From positions 3,748,501-3,812,500 of the forward strand of contig NZ_CP098774.1 in the NCBI RefSeq assembly GCF_028473665.1: a stretch of 64,000 nt of DNA. The letters are read 5' to 3'. Below, in pieces: positions 8,310 through 14,998 of the stretch (its first letter is position 1; the number at the start of each line of letters is the position of its first letter). The position numbers were made by a program, and so were the translations under genes. Source of the DNA: Sphingomonas sp. QA11. GTDB taxonomy: Bacteria > Pseudomonadota > Alphaproteobacteria > Sphingomonadales > Sphingomonadaceae. The notes beneath the pieces are model-generated. The model was not told the DNA's origin and did not search any database. It saw nothing but the letters and a program-made list of their open reading frames with translations.

Positions 8310-9901
8310 CCGGAAACCTGGCCCCACTCCAATCCGAATCGGGTGAGATATTTGCGCAACCGGTCCGCGTCGTTGGACGATGTCCGCCGGGCTCGCGATG
8401 CCGCGAACAGCGCACGACCCGCCTCGGACAGGGAACGGCTGCGGCGGCAGGTCGCCACGACATGGGCAAGCTGCACCCGGTCGAACGGGTCGAGCGCCGC
8501 CAACGCCACGTCGCCGAGCAGCGGGTCGAGCCCGTCATCGTCGCCCTTAGTATCCGACGCCCATAGCCGCGTCAGCCGCGCGATTTCGCTCGCCACGCAG
8601 TCGCTGTCGATCCGGCCCTTGGGAGAGAAAGTGGCCATGCGCGTGACGCTCGCCGCCAGATCGCGGAAATTTCCAGCCCAGATCGCATCCAGGCTCGTCG
8701 CGAAGGCGAGATAACGCTCACGTGCTTCCTTGTTGAAAGTGACGCGGGTGCCCTCGCGCTCGGCGAATCGATCCAGCTCGTAATCGAGATTGGGCTCGAT
8801 ATCCTCGCGGCGTTCGGCCAGGCCAGGAAGAGCGAATGTCCAGAGGTTGAGCCGGGCATAAAGATCGTCGCGGAACCGCCCTTCCGCCACCGCCCGGCCG
8901 AGATCGCGATTGGTGCCGGCGATAAGCTGGAAGTCGGACGAAACCTCCTTGTCGGCGCCGACCGGGAGGAAACGCTTGTCCTCGATCGCGCGCAGGATCA
9001 TCGCCTGCTCGTCCAGCCCGAGCTCGCCGATCTCGTCGAGGAACAGCATGCCGGTATCGGCGGTGCGGAGCAGGCCGGGGCGATCCGCCGCAGCGCCGGT
9101 GAAGGCGCCTTTTTTGTGCCCGAACAGGGCGGACATCGCGCCGTCACCCTTGAGCGTCGCGCAGTTCACTTCGACGAACGGGCCCTGCACCTGGTGCTTG
9201 AGCTTCTTCAACTCATAGATGCGCCGGGCGAGCTGGCTCTTGCCGGCGCCGGTCGGGCCGATCAGCAGCACCGGCGCACGGCTCCGCACCGCGACCTGCT
9301 CGATCTCGTCGATCAGCCGGTTGAAGGGGGCGTTCTTCGTGTCGATGCCCGATTTCAGGAAGCTGGTGCTCTCAGCGCTTGCCGCGGCGAAGCGGGTGGC
9401 GATGCTGTCGTAACGCGATAGATCGAGATCGATGCTCGTCCAGCGCCCCGGCGCGCCGCCATCCTCGCCGCGTTTCGCCGGCTGGGTCTGAAGCAACCGT
9501 CCGGGCAGATAATGTGCTTCCGTCAGCAGGAAGAGGCATATCTGCGCAACGTGCGTGCCCGTCGTGATGTGGATCAGATAGTCCTCCGCGTCGGGATCGA
9601 ACGGATAGGCACGCGCGAAATCGAGTAGCTTGCCGTACACCTCCTCAAAATCCCACGGATCAACGAGATCAAGGACACGGCGGTCGACCGTGGTTTCAGG
9701 CGAGATGCTGGCGATGTCCTCGGCGATATACTCGGCCAGGCGGGCGTGCGGCGTGCCGTGGAGCATCACGAACCGGTCGACTCGCAGATCCTCATGCATG
9801 GTGAGCGCGACCGAAGGTCGCCACTTGCTCCACCGCGACGGGCCGAACTTGCTCGCGTCGAGCGTGGAGCCGAGGAATCCGATGACAGTAAGCGGCTTCA
9901 T
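8306..9901 (-). CDS. rtcR: RtcR, CARF-domain sigma54-dependent activator of RNA repair
   Basis: 531 residues from ATG 9901. Residues 1-180 form the RtcR regulatory domain, a CARF-type Rossmann fold with HITTGTHVAQ at 111-120. The AAA+ domain follows, with Walker A GPTGAGKS (215-222), an intact GAFTGA sigma54-contact loop (265-270) and Walker B MLFLDEIGEL near 285. A C-terminal DNA-binding segment follows (GRALFAASRARR). In Salmonella and E. coli, RtcR responds to tRNA fragments with 2',3'-cyclic phosphate ends and activates the rsr-yrl-rtcBA operon. Here it diverges from exactly such an operon with a sigma54 promoter at 10051. Confidence 0.95.
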   Translation of the reverse strand: MKPLTVIGFLGSTLDASKFGPSRWSKWRPSVALTMHEDLRVDRFVMLHGTPHARLAEYIAEDIASISPETTVDRRVLDLVDPWDFEEVYGKLLDFARAYPFDPDAEDYLIHITTGTHVAQICLFLLTEAHYLPGRLLQTQPAKRGEDGGAPGRWTSIDLDLSRYDSIATRFAAASAESTSFLKSGIDTKNAPFNRLIDEIEQVAVRSRAPVLLIGPTGAGKSQLARRIYELKKLKHQVQGPFVEVNCATLKGDGAMSALFGHKKGAFTGAAADRPGLLRTADTGMLFLDEIGELGLDEQAMILRAIEDKRFLPVGADKEVSSDFQLIAGTNRDLGRAVAEGRFRDDLYARLNLWTFALPGLAERREDIEPNLDYELDRFAEREGTRVTFNKEARERYLAFATSLDAIWAGNFRDLAASVTRMATFSPKGRIDSDCVASEIARLTRLWASDTKGDDDGLDPLLGDVALAALDPFDRVQLAHVVATCRRSRSLSEAGRALFAASRARRTSSNDADRLRKYLTRFGLEWGQVSG

Positions 9902-10050
9902 ACCTTTATATAATAGGATAAAAACATAGCCTGGTCGATAGAAATATCGCGAAGCGGGAGGAAGCGCGGCTAGAGCACATTTAAGCATCCAAGAATAATT
10001 CAATTATAGATCAATATCTTGATTTTATTTTGGCGCCCCAACGACCGAAC

Positions 10051-10066
10051 TGGCACGCCCGCTGCA
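10051..10066 (+). promoter_or_regulatory. Sigma54 promoter of the RNA-repair operon
   Basis: TGGCACGCCCGCTGCA matches the -24/-12 consensus TGGCAC-N5-TTGCA at 15 of the 16 positions counting the free spacer, with correct GG/GC spacing. Transcription should start near 10078. It lies between rtcR and the tRNA-like gene and is the natural target of RtcR. The AT-rich stretch 9902-10050 probably holds the rtcR promoter and the RtcR upstream sites. Confidence 0.85.
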
Positions 10067-10077
10067 ATACCCATGAT

Positions 10078-10109
10078 GTCATGCCGGTTCGTCGAACATC
10101 CGGCATGAC
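10078..10109. repeat. REP-like inverted repeat in the operon leader
   Basis: GTCATGCCGG at 10078-10087 is inverted at 10100-10109 around a 12-base loop. The same GTCATGCCGG word recurs in the larger REP-like element at 11993-12087. In RNA this would form a stable hairpin right at the predicted 5' end of the sigma54 transcript. Confidence 0.65.
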
Positions 10110-10170
10110 GGCGCGGACTAGGGGCGGCCGGAATAGGCCGGTCGCCCCGGATCTGCAGAGTTTGGATCGG

Positions 10171-10248
10171 CAGGGCGTAGCTCAGGCAGCGCAGAGCACC
10201 GGTCTTGGGCACCGGGGGTCTCTGGTTCAAATCCAGCCGCCCTGACCA
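10171..10248 (+). tRNA. tRNA-Pro(UGG)-like gene inside the RNA-repair operon leader
   Basis: A linear cloverleaf can be drawn. The 7-bp acceptor is CAGGGCG/CGCCCTG, with discriminator A and encoded CCA (10246-10248). The D stem is GCTC/GAGC. The anticodon stem CCGGT/ACCGG holds the loop CTTGGGC, giving anticodon UGG. The variable region is five bases and the T loop is TTCAAAT. C1-G72 with A73 is the tRNA-Pro pattern. Oddities are a 10-base D loop without the usual central GG and a T-C mismatch at the first T-stem pair. It lies downstream of the sigma54 promoter and ends 14 bases before rsr, so it would be excised from the same transcript. It could be a functional tRNA or a mimic. Confidence 0.8.
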
Positions 10249-10262
10249 GAAGGATGAAGACG

Positions 10263-11810
10263 ATGGCCAACAAGGGACTTTTCGCCTCGGCGATCGCCAA
10301 GCTGCTCCCGGCCGCGAACATCGTGAATCGAGAGGGAGCGCCGGCTTATGCCTATGGCGCCGAGGCGAAGCTCGCCCAGCTTGCGGCGACTGGAACACTC
10401 AGCGACAGCTTCTATGCCACCGCCGAGACCCACCTCGCCGAGGTGCTGGCGGCGGCAAAGGCGGTCGATCCGATGTTCGTCGCCAAGGCTGCGGTCTATG
10501 CCCGCAAGGCCGGGGCGATGAAGGACATGCCTGCCCTGCTCGCCGCTTATCTCACGGTGGCCGAGCCCGACCTTGCCGTGCGCGTCTTCGGCCGCGTCAT
10601 CGACAATGGCCGGATGCTCCGCGCCTTCGTGCAGATCATGCGGTCCGGCCAGGTCGGACGGACCTCGCTCGGCACGCGGCCTAAGCGACTGGTCAAGCAG
10701 TGGCTGGAGCAGGCGTCGATGCGCGACCTGATGACGGCCGCGACGGTGAATGACCCGTCGCTCGCCGATATCGTCCGGATGGTTCACCCGAGCCCGAGGG
10801 ACGAGACCCGGCGTGCCTTTTACGGCTGGCTGATCGGCAAGCCCTATGATGTCGCGGCGCTCCCCGTGGAGATCGCGGTGTTCGAGGACTGGAAGCGCGC
10901 TTCTTCGGGAGCGTTACCGCCGGTGCCGTTCCAGTGGCTCACCGCCTTTCCGCTGACTGCGGAGCAGTGGGGCGAACTGGCCGGCACGATGGGCTGGCAG
11001 GCGCTGCGGATGAACCTGAACACCCTGGCGCGCAACGGCGCGTTCGCGGTGGACGGCGTCACTGCGACGGTTGCAGCCCGGCTGTCCGATCCGGAGGCGC
11101 TCCGCAAGGCGCGGGTCCTGCCCTATCAGTTGATGGTGGCGCTGGATTCGACCGGAGAAAGCGTGCCGTTGAAGGTCCAGGCGGCGCTTGAGGATGCGCT
11201 CGAGGCTTCGGTCTCGAACGTGCCGATAGTGTCAGGCAACGTGGTCGTCTGCCCCGACGTGTCGGGATCGATGGCCTCGCCGGCGACTGGCTACCGCAAG
11301 GGCGCCACGTCGAAGGTCTCGTGCACCCAGGTCGCGGCGCTTGTCGCGGCGGCAATGCTCAGGGCCAACCGCCAGGCGCGCGTGCTCCCGTTCGAGCAGC
11401 GTGTGGTGAAGGTGAAGCTCGATCCGTTCGCCCGTCTAGCCGTGAACACGGCGAAGCTGGCGGCGTTGGGCGGTGGCGGGACCAGCGTTTCGGCGCCCCT
11501 CGCCCAGCTCAACGCAGAACGGGCGGCGGTCGACCTGGTCGTGATCGTCTCGGACAATCAATCCTGGGTGGATGCCACCTGGGGTGGATCGACCGCGACG
11601 ATGATCGAGTGGGACAAGATCGTGCGGCGCAACCCACGGGCAAAACTCGTCTGCGTCGATATCCAGCCGCATGGATCGACCCAGGCGTCGGGTCGGGCGG
11701 ATATCCTCAATGTCGGGGGTTTCTCCGACGCGGTGTTCGATGTGATCGCGCGCTTCGCCTCGGGCGAGGCGCGGGATTGGGTCAGCATCGTCAACGCAAC
11801 GGAGGTGTAA
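10263..11810 (+). CDS. rsr: Ro60/Rsr-like TROVE and vWA protein
   Basis: 515 residues. Residues 1-320 are the helical TROVE repeat ring that binds misfolded RNA and Y RNA. A von Willebrand A domain follows, with MIDAS motif DVSGS at residues 332-336 and the later T and D motifs (GGGGTSVSAPL, VIVSDNQSW). Bacterial Ro orthologues join polynucleotide phosphorylase through a Y RNA and act in RNA quality control. The start ATG 10263 has AAGGA upstream; ATG 10254 is an in-frame alternative. It lies between the tRNA-like gene and four Y RNAs, then rtcB and rtcA, so one RtcR-driven operon is likely. Confidence 0.93.
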   Translation: MANKGLFASAIAKLLPAANIVNREGAPAYAYGAEAKLAQLAATGTLSDSFYATAETHLAEVLAAAKAVDPMFVAKAAVYARKAGAMKDMPALLAAYLTVAEPDLAVRVFGRVIDNGRMLRAFVQIMRSGQVGRTSLGTRPKRLVKQWLEQASMRDLMTAATVNDPSLADIVRMVHPSPRDETRRAFYGWLIGKPYDVAALPVEIAVFEDWKRASSGALPPVPFQWLTAFPLTAEQWGELAGTMGWQALRMNLNTLARNGAFAVDGVTATVAARLSDPEALRKARVLPYQLMVALDSTGESVPLKVQAALEDALEASVSNVPIVSGNVVVCPDVSGSMASPATGYRKGATSKVSCTQVAALVAAAMLRANRQARVLPFEQRVVKVKLDPFARLAVNTAKLAALGGGGTSVSAPLAQLNAERAAVDLVVIVSDNQSWVDATWGGSTATMIEWDKIVRRNPRAKLVCVDIQPHGSTQASGRADILNVGGFSDAVFDVIARFASGEARDWVSIVNATEV

Positions 11811-11817
11811 GAACAGG

Positions 11818-11977
11818 TCGTGGCGAATGCTGGCGGGACTACATGTCACCAGGGGAAACCCGCACGTCCAGAGTAGAGCGCCCGAACGTCAGCGATGATG
11901 AACGGGAGATGGGGTTCGAGGCCCCCCCGCAGACACGGTAGCTCAAAGGACAGTCTCGCTATTCCTCGTCGCCACGA
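11818..11977 (+). ncRNA. Bacterial Y RNA, unit 1 of 4
   Basis: The ends TCGTGGCGA (11818-11826) and TCGCCACGA (11969-11977) form a perfect 9-bp closing stem. The conserved 5' piece GGCGAATGCTGGCGGGACTACATG and 3' piece CCTCGTCGCC recur in the other units and would form the Ro-binding stem. Inside, a T-arm-like hairpin GGGG-TTCGAGG-CCCC (11911-11925) is followed by a short CCG/CGG capped stem and TAGCTCA. That order, T arm, joined acceptor, D arm, is a circularly permuted tRNA. It begins eight bases after the rsr stop and is the longest unit (160 nt). Confidence 0.88.
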
Positions 11978-11992
11978 CCGCGACCTGTCAAT

Positions 11993-12087
11993 CGTCATGC
12001 CGGACTTGTTCCGGCATCCACCGATCCGCTTGATCCCCGCCCGGGGCGCTTGCGGGCCAGTGGCCCCGGAACAAGTCCGGGGTGACG
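11993..12087. repeat. REP/BIME-like double hairpin between Y RNA units 1 and 2
   Basis: Two palindromes, ATGCCGGA-CTTG-TTCCGGCAT and CCCCGGA-ACAAG-TCCGGGG, face each other. The outer ends CGTCATGCC and GGGTGACG are partly complementary. This arrangement is common between genes of sphingomonads. It separates the first Y RNA from the others and might stabilise or separate transcripts. Confidence 0.65.
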
Positions 12088-12117
12088 GTGTGAGTGGGGG
12101 AGCATCTGACCAGAAAA

Positions 12118-12233
12118 GCACGGCGAATGCCGGTCGGACTACATGTGTCGCGGGTTCGAGTCCCGCCTTGCCGAAAGGCTTGTAGCTCAGCTGGGTAGAG
12201 CAATAGCGTCCGGCCAACACCTCGTCGCCTTGC
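12118..12233 (+). ncRNA. Bacterial Y RNA, unit 2 of 4
   Basis: The closing stem is GCAcGGCGA (12118-12126) with TCGCCtTGC (12225-12233). The core words GGCGAATGC, GGACTACATG and CCTCGTCGCC (with one change) are shared with the other units. The tRNA-like part is very tRNA-like: T arm GCGGG-TTCGAGT-CCCGC (12150-12166), a GCC-GAAA-GGC tetraloop stem joining the two acceptor halves, then D arm GCTC-AGCTGGGTA-GAGC (12185-12201) with the normal GG. The order is permuted relative to tRNA, as in YrlA-type RNAs. Confidence 0.88.
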
Positions 12234-12245
12234 CCCTCCTCTTCC

Positions 12246-12269
12246 CTTCCCCGGCCTTCGCCGGGGAAG
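12246..12269. repeat. Perfect hairpin repeat between Y RNA units 2 and 3
   Basis: CTTCCCCGGC (12246-12255) and GCCGGGGAAG (12260-12269) form a 10-bp stem with loop CTTC. The same hairpin word is seen at 33591-33658. It is probably a dispersed intergenic repeat; there is no T run, so it is not a classical terminator. Confidence 0.6.
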
Positions 12270-12289
12270 ATTAGAGTGTACGAAATCAA

Positions 12290-12410
12290 GCTGGCGAATG
12301 CTGGCGGGACTACAGGTTAGAGCACCTGCTTTGCTGGCAGGAGGTCGGTGGTTCAACTCCACCCCCGGCAACGGGTAGCTCAGATCGTCTCACCAAACCT
12401 CGTCGCCGGC
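12290..12410 (+). ncRNA. Bacterial Y RNA, unit 3 of 4, with permuted tRNA-Ala-like module
   Basis: The closing stem is GCTGGCGA (12290-12297) with TCGCCGGC (12403-12410). This unit keeps the largest part of a tRNA: half D arm GTTAGAGC, then anticodon arm CCTGC-TTTGCTG-GCAGG (12325-12341, anticodon position TGC). The variable piece GGTC and T arm GGTGG-TTCAACT-CCACC (12347-12363) follow. The acceptor halves are joined as CCCG-GCAA-CGGG (12364-12375), then TAGCTCA starts the D arm. The pieces look derived from tRNA-Ala(UGC) by circular permutation at the D loop. Confidence 0.88.
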
Positions 12411-12419
12411 ACCGAACAA

Positions 12420-12554
12420 CGGCCGTGGCGAATGCCGCGCGGGACTACATGGTAATCCGAGTGGGCCGGTGCGAATCCGGCCGGGCCTTCGGGTCCGTAG
12501 CTCAGAGAGAAGAGCATCGGGAACGTCTCGCCACTAACCTCGTCGCCGAGGCTG
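12420..12554 (+). ncRNA. Bacterial Y RNA, unit 4 of 4
   Basis: GGCGA (12427-12431) pairs with TCGCC (12543-12547), and the outer stem extends with CGGCC (12420-12424) against GGCTG. The shared words GGCGAATGC, GGGACTACATGGT and AACCTCGTCGCC are present. The T-arm hairpin GGCCGG-TGCGAAT-CCGGCC (12464-12482) is followed by a UUCG-capped joined acceptor (GGGCC-TTCG-GGTCC) and TAGCTCAGAG...AGAGC as the D arm. It ends 31 bases before the rtcB start. Confidence 0.88.
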
Positions 12555-12585
12555 CGACATGCAAGAAGGACAACAGGAGGTCGCG

Positions 12586-13812
12586 ATGACCGAAGCGAAT
12601 TTCGAGTACAGCAAGGCCGAGGGCGCCTACCCGGTAAAGATGTGGACGCGCGGCGTGCCGGTCGACGACAAGGCGCGCGCGCAGCTCGCCCGGGCGGCGC
12701 AGATGCCGTTCATCTTCCGCCATGTGGCGGCGATGCCCGACGTGCATGTCGGCATCGGCGCGACTATCGGCTCGGTTATCCCGACCAAGGGCGCGATCAT
12801 CCCGGCGGCGGTCGGTGTCGACATCGGCTGCGGCATGATGGCGGCGCGGACGTCGCTCGTCGCGAGCGACCTGCCCGACAATCTGGAGGGCGTGCGCGCG
12901 GCGATCGAGCGGGCTGTCCCGGTCGGCCGGTCGGTCGGCCGCGACAAGCGCGATACCGGTTCGTGGGGTGATCCGCCTCCGGCGATCGTGGAGGCCTGGG
13001 CGACGATCGTCGCGCGGTTCGATGCGATCACGGCGAAATATCCGCGCCTGAAGAACACGAACAACCTCGTTCATCTCGGCACGCTCGGCACGGGCAACCA
13101 CTTCATAGAAGTCTGCCTCGATACCGAGCAGCGGGTATGGGTGATGCTCCATTCGGGGTCGCGCGGCGTCGGCAACGCGATCGGCAGCTATTTCATCGAG
13201 CTGGCGAAGCAGGATATGCGCAAATGGCATATCAACCTGCCCGACCAGGATCTGGCGTACTTCCCGGAAGGGACTGACCATTTCGACGATTATGTCGAGG
13301 CGGTCGGCTGGGCGCAGGATTTCGCGGCGCTCAACCGGCGCATGATGATGACCAATGTGATCCGTGCGATCCGGACGGTCATCGCCAAGCCGTTCGATGC
13401 CGAGCTGGAAGCGGTCAACTGCCATCACAATTATGTGACGCGGGAAAACCACTTCGGCGAGAATGTGCTCGTCACCCGCAAAGGGGCGGTGCGCGCGGCG
13501 AAGGGCGTGCTGGGGATCATCCCGGGCTCGATGGGCGCGAAATCGTTCATCGTGCGCGGGCTCGGCAACCCGGAATCGTTCGACAGCTGCAGCCATGGCG
13601 CCGGCCGGGTCATGTCCCGCACCGAGGCCAAGAAGCAGGTGTCGCTCGCCGAGCATATCGCCGACACGGCGGGCGTCGCCTGCCGCAAGGACGAGGGCGT
13701 GATCGACGAGAGCCCGCGGGCGTACAAGCCAATCGAGGCGGTGATGGCGGCGCAGGCCGACCTGGTCGAGATCGTCCATACGCTGAAGCAGGTGGTGTGC
13801 GTGAAGGGCTAA
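12586..13812 (+). CDS. rtcB: RtcB, GTP-dependent RNA 3'-phosphate/5'-OH ligase
   Basis: 408 residues, the usual length for the family. ATG 12586 is chosen because AGGAGG precedes it. GVDIGCGM (Asp79, Cys82) gives manganese ligands. The segments GTGNHFIE, HSGSRGVG and NCHHNYV are metal and GTP pocket motifs, and SCSHGAGRVMSR carries the guanylylated His. RtcB joins 2',3'-cyclic-phosphate or 3'-phosphate ends to 5'-OH ends, the breaks left by toxin ribonucleases in tRNA. It follows the Y RNAs and precedes rtcA in the RtcR operon. Confidence 0.96.
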   Translation: MTEANFEYSKAEGAYPVKMWTRGVPVDDKARAQLARAAQMPFIFRHVAAMPDVHVGIGATIGSVIPTKGAIIPAAVGVDIGCGMMAARTSLVASDLPDNLEGVRAAIERAVPVGRSVGRDKRDTGSWGDPPPAIVEAWATIVARFDAITAKYPRLKNTNNLVHLGTLGTGNHFIEVCLDTEQRVWVMLHSGSRGVGNAIGSYFIELAKQDMRKWHINLPDQDLAYFPEGTDHFDDYVEAVGWAQDFAALNRRMMMTNVIRAIRTVIAKPFDAELEAVNCHHNYVTRENHFGENVLVTRKGAVRAAKGVLGIIPGSMGAKSFIVRGLGNPESFDSCSHGAGRVMSRTEAKKQVSLAEHIADTAGVACRKDEGVIDESPRAYKPIEAVMAAQADLVEIVHTLKQVVCVKG

Positions 13813-13816
13813 TCTT

Positions 13817-13962
13817 TCCCTCTCCCCTTGTGGGAGAGGGAGGGAGGAGCGAAGCGACGGAAGGGTGAGGGGGATGAGGCTCGTGACTGGGCCACCAAGT
13901 CCCCCTCACCCTTCCCATCGCTGCGCGATGGGCCCCTTCCCTCTCCCACAAGGGGAGAGGGA
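13817..13962. repeat. Large inverted repeat between rtcB and rtcA
   Basis: A 25-base arm at 13817-13841 is perfectly inverted at 13938-13962, and a second pair of arms (about 13859-13874 and 13900-13916) lies inside. The whole 146 bp could fold as one long hairpin with two internal interruptions. It looks like a non-coding, MITE-like or REP-like element inserted between the two repair genes. It may lower rtcA expression relative to rtcB. Confidence 0.8.
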
Positions 13963-13977
13963 GAAGGAAGAAGAACA

Positions 13978-14991
13978 ATGATCGTCATCGACGGATCTGA
14001 AGGCGAAGGCGGGGGGCAGGTCGTGCGCAATGCGTGCGCGCTGGCGCTCGTCACCAGCCAGCCTTTCCGAATCACGAACATCCGTGGCGGGCGCGAGAAG
14101 CCCGGGCTGATGCGCCAGCATGTCACCGCCATCACGGCCGCCTGCACAATCGGCGGCGGCGAATGCGAGGGCCTGAATGTCGGATCGCGCGAGATGCTGT
14201 TTCGGCCCGGCAAGGTAGCAGCCGGCGACTATCACTTCGCGGTCGGCACGGCGGGGAGCACCGGGCTTGTCCTCCAGACCATCCTGATGCCGCTGCTGCT
14301 CGCCGACGGGCCGTCCCGGCTCGTGCTTGAGGGCGGCACGCACAACATGCTCGCCCCGCCGTTCGACTTCATCGACCGGGTGTTCCTGCCGATCGTCAAC
14401 CGCATGGGACCGCGCGTCTCGGCGCGGCTGGTGCGGCATGGCTTCTACCCACGCGGCGGCGGACGGATCGAGGTTGAGATCGAGCCCGCACCATTGGTGC
14501 CGGTCGTGTGCGCGGAACGCGGCGCGATGCTGTCCTGCTCAGCGACAGCACTCTACACCGGACTGCCCTTCGATGTCGCTGACCGCGAGATCCGCATGGC
14601 GAAGAAGCTGCTCGACTGGCCCGAGCGCGCCTTTTCCGTACGCGAGCTGCCGGAAGAATATGGGCCGGGCAACATCCTGCTGCTCGAAGCGGTCTATGAG
14701 CATGTCACCGAAATGGTCAGCGGTTTCGGCAAGCTCGGCGTACCCGCCGAACAGGTGGCGAAACGTGCGGTGGGCCGGATGAAAGGCTATCTCGAGTCGA
14801 TGGCGTTCGCGGGACCTTATCTTGCCGACCAGTTGCTGCTGCCCTTCGCTATCGCCGGTGGCGGGGTGTTCACCACAGTGAAGCCGAGCCAGCATGCGAC
14901 GACAGCGGCCGATATCATCCAGATGTTCCTGGATCGTCGGACGGCCTTCCAGCACGAGGCCAGCGGCACGCACCGTGTGACGCTGAGCTAA
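13978..14991 (+). CDS. rtcA: RtcA, RNA 3'-terminal phosphate cyclase
   Basis: 337 residues from ATG 13978 (GGAAG upstream), about family length. GSEGEGGGQ near the N terminus and GTAGSTGLVLQ are conserved cyclase motifs; KPSQHATTAADI near the C terminus carries the His that is adenylylated. RtcA converts RNA 3'-phosphate to 2',3'-cyclic phosphate using ATP, making substrate for RtcB. It is the last gene of the operon, converging on the ftsZ-like gene seven bases away. Confidence 0.95.
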   Translation: MIVIDGSEGEGGGQVVRNACALALVTSQPFRITNIRGGREKPGLMRQHVTAITAACTIGGGECEGLNVGSREMLFRPGKVAAGDYHFAVGTAGSTGLVLQTILMPLLLADGPSRLVLEGGTHNMLAPPFDFIDRVFLPIVNRMGPRVSARLVRHGFYPRGGGRIEVEIEPAPLVPVVCAERGAMLSCSATALYTGLPFDVADREIRMAKKLLDWPERAFSVRELPEEYGPGNILLLEAVYEHVTEMVSGFGKLGVPAEQVAKRAVGRMKGYLESMAFAGPYLADQLLLPFAIAGGGVFTTVKPSQHATTAADIIQMFLDRRTAFQHEASGTHRVTLS

Positions 14992-14998
14992 TATCGGT

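Noticed and set aside
11818..12554. Repeated GGCGAATGC / CCTCGTCGCC words considered as a CRISPR-like array.
   Set aside because: Spacing is irregular, the two words are complementary ends of each unit, and tRNA-like arms lie between them; no cas genes are present.
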